Source: CAWCPR01 sp963797475 (GTDB lineage Bacteria > Chloroflexota > Anaerolineae > Anaerolineales > UBA4823). Taken from it: 64,000 nucleotides of DNA. The notes below the pieces were generated by a model, which made no database searches, was not told the origin of the DNA, and saw nothing but the letters and a program-made list of their open reading frames with translations. Below are positions 62,225 through 64,000 of the stretch, in pieces (position 1 is the first letter of the stretch; each line of letters opens with the position of its first letter). The DNA is taken from positions 930,001 through 994,000 of the forward strand of contig CAWCPR010000003.1 of the NCBI GenBank assembly GCA_963797475.1, read 5' to 3'. The position numbers and the translations under genes were made by a program.

Positions 62225-64000
62225 ATGATCGACCCCGATCGCGTCGTCTCTACAACCTGCCCATACTGCGGTGTAGGCTGCAACCTGGAGCTGCACATCA
62301 AAGATGATTTCATATTCAAAGTAACCTCGCCCTTCGAGAGTGTGGTCAACCAGGGCAACCTGTGCGTCAAGGGCCGTTTTGGTTACGACTTTATCTACAA
62401 CAGGCAGCGCGTCACAACGCCGCTGATTCGTAAGCAGCCTCAAAAACCCGGGAAGCGCAGCCAGGCCTACGACCTTTCCGAATGGCGCGCCGTGAGCTGG
62501 GATGAGGCCCTGGATTACGTGGCTGACCGCCTGGTGGAGATTTACCGGCGGGATGGGCCCGGCGCTCTGGCGACCTACCTGTGCGCCAAGGCCACCAACG
62601 AGGACAATTACCTGCTCCAGAAGGTGTTCCGCGCCCTGTTCCGCACCAACAACGTCGATCACTGCACGCGCCTTTGTCATGCCGGCTCGGTCGTCGCCCT
62701 GCAGCAGGCAATCGGCTCGGCTGCGATGAGCAACACCGCCGCCGAAGTCATCAAATCGGATTGTTTTATCGTCACGGGCTCGAACACTGCCGAGAATCAC
62801 CCCATTATCGCTTTGCAGATGAAAGCCGCTGTGGAAAAATATGGGGCAAAATTAATCCTGATCGACCCGCGCCGCCTGGAATTGAGCCAATATGCCACAC
62901 TGTGGCTGCCGCTTAAGCCCGGCACCAACGTGCCCGTCTTCACTGCAATGGCGCATGTCATGGTTAAGGAAGGCCTGGTCAACTACCGTTTCGTCAAGGA
63001 GCGCACGAGCGGTTTCGAGGATTTCGTCGAATCGATCGAAAAATTTACCCCTGAGTATGCGGAGATGATCTCCGGCGTCGATCGCAACTTGATCGTCCAG
63101 GCTGCTCGCATGTATGCAACTGCCGAGCGCGGCGCCATCTACTGGGGCATGGGCATCTCGCAGTTATCCCATGGGACCGCCAGCGCCCTTTCCCTCGTAC
63201 ACCTGGCTTTCCTCACCGGGCACGTCGGGCGAGAGGGGACCGGCTTGAACCCCTTGCGCGGCCAAAACAACGTGCAGGGCGCCTCCGACATGGGCGCCAT
63301 GCCCTATCATTACCCCGGGTATATGTTGGTGGATAACCCGGCGAACGCGGCCAGATGGGAAACAGCCTGGAATATCGAACCGGGCGGCTTAAGCCTGAAG
63401 CGCGGCCTGACGACCACCGAAATCCTTTCCAACGTCCATCCCGGCGGCGTGCGTTCGCTGTATATCATGGGCGAGAACCCGATGATGAGCGAGCCAAACT
63501 TGAACGTCACCTGCCAGCACATGGAACGATTGGAATTTCTGGTAGCTCAAGACCTGTTCATTAACCAATCAGGCGCTTATGCAGATGTCTTCTTGCCGGC
63601 AACCTCCTGGGCTGAGAAAGAAGGGACATTCACCAACACAGAGCGGCGGGTGCAGCGAGTGCGCCAGGCGATCCCGCCGCGCGGCCAGGCCCGCCCGGAT
63701 TGGGAGATCATTTGCGACCTGGCGCGGCGGGTCGAGAGGCGCCTGGGGCGCAAAGAAACCGCCGGCTGGGATTACTCCAATCCATCCGAAATCCTGGCGG
63801 AGGTAGGGGGCGTGGTTCCGGAATACGCCGGCGTTACGTACGAGCGCATCGAAAAACTTGGCTTACAGACGCCTGTGTGGGATAAAGACCACCCGGGCAC
63901 GCCCTACCTGTTTAGCGAGAGCTTCCCCAGCGGGAAAGGCAAATTCCACATACTCGACTTCGTGCCCGCCGTGGAATTACCGGATGAGGAATATCCTTAC
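62225..64000 (+). CDS. fdhA: formate dehydrogenase alpha subunit (molybdenum/tungsten), 3' partial
   Basis: ATG 62225 follows GGAGG with eight bases between and runs to the window end without a stop (592 codons). An N-terminal [4Fe-4S] motif (TCPYCGVGCNL, GNLCVKGRFGYD) is followed by the molybdopterin domains. The Mo-ligand position in VDHCTRLCHAGSVVAL is Cys (TGC), not selenocysteine. Other family features: GSNTAENHPI, LIDPRRLELSQYA, LTGHVGREGTGLNPLRGQNN, YIMGENPMMSEPN, TNTERRVQRV. It oxidises formate to CO2, or the reverse. With nuoEF, fdhD and the HoxU-like gene it forms an apparent NAD-linked complex. Confidence 0.95.
   Translation, partial: MIDPDRVVSTTCPYCGVGCNLELHIKDDFIFKVTSPFESVVNQGNLCVKGRFGYDFIYNRQRVTTPLIRKQPQKPGKRSQAYDLSEWRAVSWDEALDYVADRLVEIYRRDGPGALATYLCAKATNEDNYLLQKVFRALFRTNNVDHCTRLCHAGSVVALQQAIGSAAMSNTAAEVIKSDCFIVTGSNTAENHPIIALQMKAAVEKYGAKLILIDPRRLELSQYATLWLPLKPGTNVPVFTAMAHVMVKEGLVNYRFVKERTSGFEDFVESIEKFTPEYAEMISGVDRNLIVQAARMYATAERGAIYWGMGISQLSHGTASALSLVHLAFLTGHVGREGTGLNPLRGQNNVQGASDMGAMPYHYPGYMLVDNPANAARWETAWNIEPGGLSLKRGLTTTEILSNVHPGGVRSLYIMGENPMMSEPNLNVTCQHMERLEFLVAQDLFINQSGAYADVFLPATSWAEKEGTFTNTERRVQRVRQAIPPRGQARPDWEIICDLARRVERRLGRKETAGWDYSNPSEILAEVGGVVPEYAGVTYERIEKLGLQTPVWDKDHPGTPYLFSESFPSGKGKFHILDFVPAVELPDEEYPY

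Noticed and set aside
62680..62682. Selenocysteine codon in fdhA
   Set aside because: The Mo-ligand codon is TGC (Cys), with no TGA in the frame.

Overview
The window looks like a piece of a bacterial chromosome from the phylum Chloroflexota, most likely class Anaerolineae. This is inferred from gene content, not from a search. The G+C is moderately high. YidC is of the short Gram-positive type, the secreted proteins are lipoproteins or membrane-anchored, no outer-membrane genes are seen, and there are three eukaryotic-type Ser/Thr kinases, two of which carry beta-propeller sensor domains. The gene order rpmB / asp23 / fakA / degV / recG / coaD resembles that of Gram-positive-like bacteria.

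Layout. 1-3.8 kb: the end of a GAF-GAF-HD-GYP signalling protein, a decayed ABC permease and a nucleotidyltransferase pair. 3.9-9.0 kb (minus strand): folD, the core locus rpmH-rnpA-yidD-yidC-jag with a PQQ-propeller lipoprotein inserted in it, then tRNA-Glu. 9.2-9.7 kb: a PerR/Fur-like regulator with a near-perfect operator over its own promoter. 10.4-16.7 kb: an apparent operon for acylating something outside the membrane. It has a lipoprotein, a 39-residue one-helix protein resembling DltX, an MBOAT acyltransferase, a DltD/AlgX-like SGNH protein, a second SGNH lipoprotein, an acyl carrier protein and an acyl-AMP ligase. 16.8-21.3 kb: a TolB-propeller Ser/Thr kinase and an unfamiliar coiled-coil/GRAM-like/zinc-ribbon protein. 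21.8-28.3 kb: gluconokinase, a frameshifted larA-like gene, an ornithine cyclodeaminase homologue, an hsdM stub, gyrB (one frameshift) and a membrane protein. 28.5-34.4 kb: a branched-chain amino-acid ABC transporter (livJHMGF) whose binding-protein gene has an in-frame TAA. 34.6-37.7 kb: cinA and a deaminase-CYTH fusion. 38.0-43.8 kb: a phospho-signalling operon of PQQ kinase, PP2C phosphatase, J-domain/VWA protein, FHA protein, small protein and response regulator. 44-48 kb: fmdB-like, a NarL-type regulator, DUF971, an SH3-like protein, a cation/proton exchanger and a lipid kinase. 48.3-56.5 kb: a third kinase, rpmB, asp23, fakA-degV, recG and coaD. 56.6-58.6 kb: a coiled-coil protein, an HD protein and an endonuclease III homologue. 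58.7-64 kb: a NuoEF fusion, fdhD, a HoxU/NuoG-N-like subunit and the start of fdhA, together an apparent NAD-linked formate dehydrogenase.

The most interesting items are the Dlt/Alg-like envelope acylation operon with its microprotein; a family of two-hairpin intergenic repeats, seven copies in one orientation and six of them within 8.5 kb; the kinase-phosphatase-FHA-J/VWA operon; the deaminase-CYTH fusion; and a perfect 46-bp palindrome at 37812-37857. Several genes are broken. At least two breaks, in gyrB and larA, sit in homopolymer runs, so sequencing or assembly error is a real alternative to pseudogenisation.
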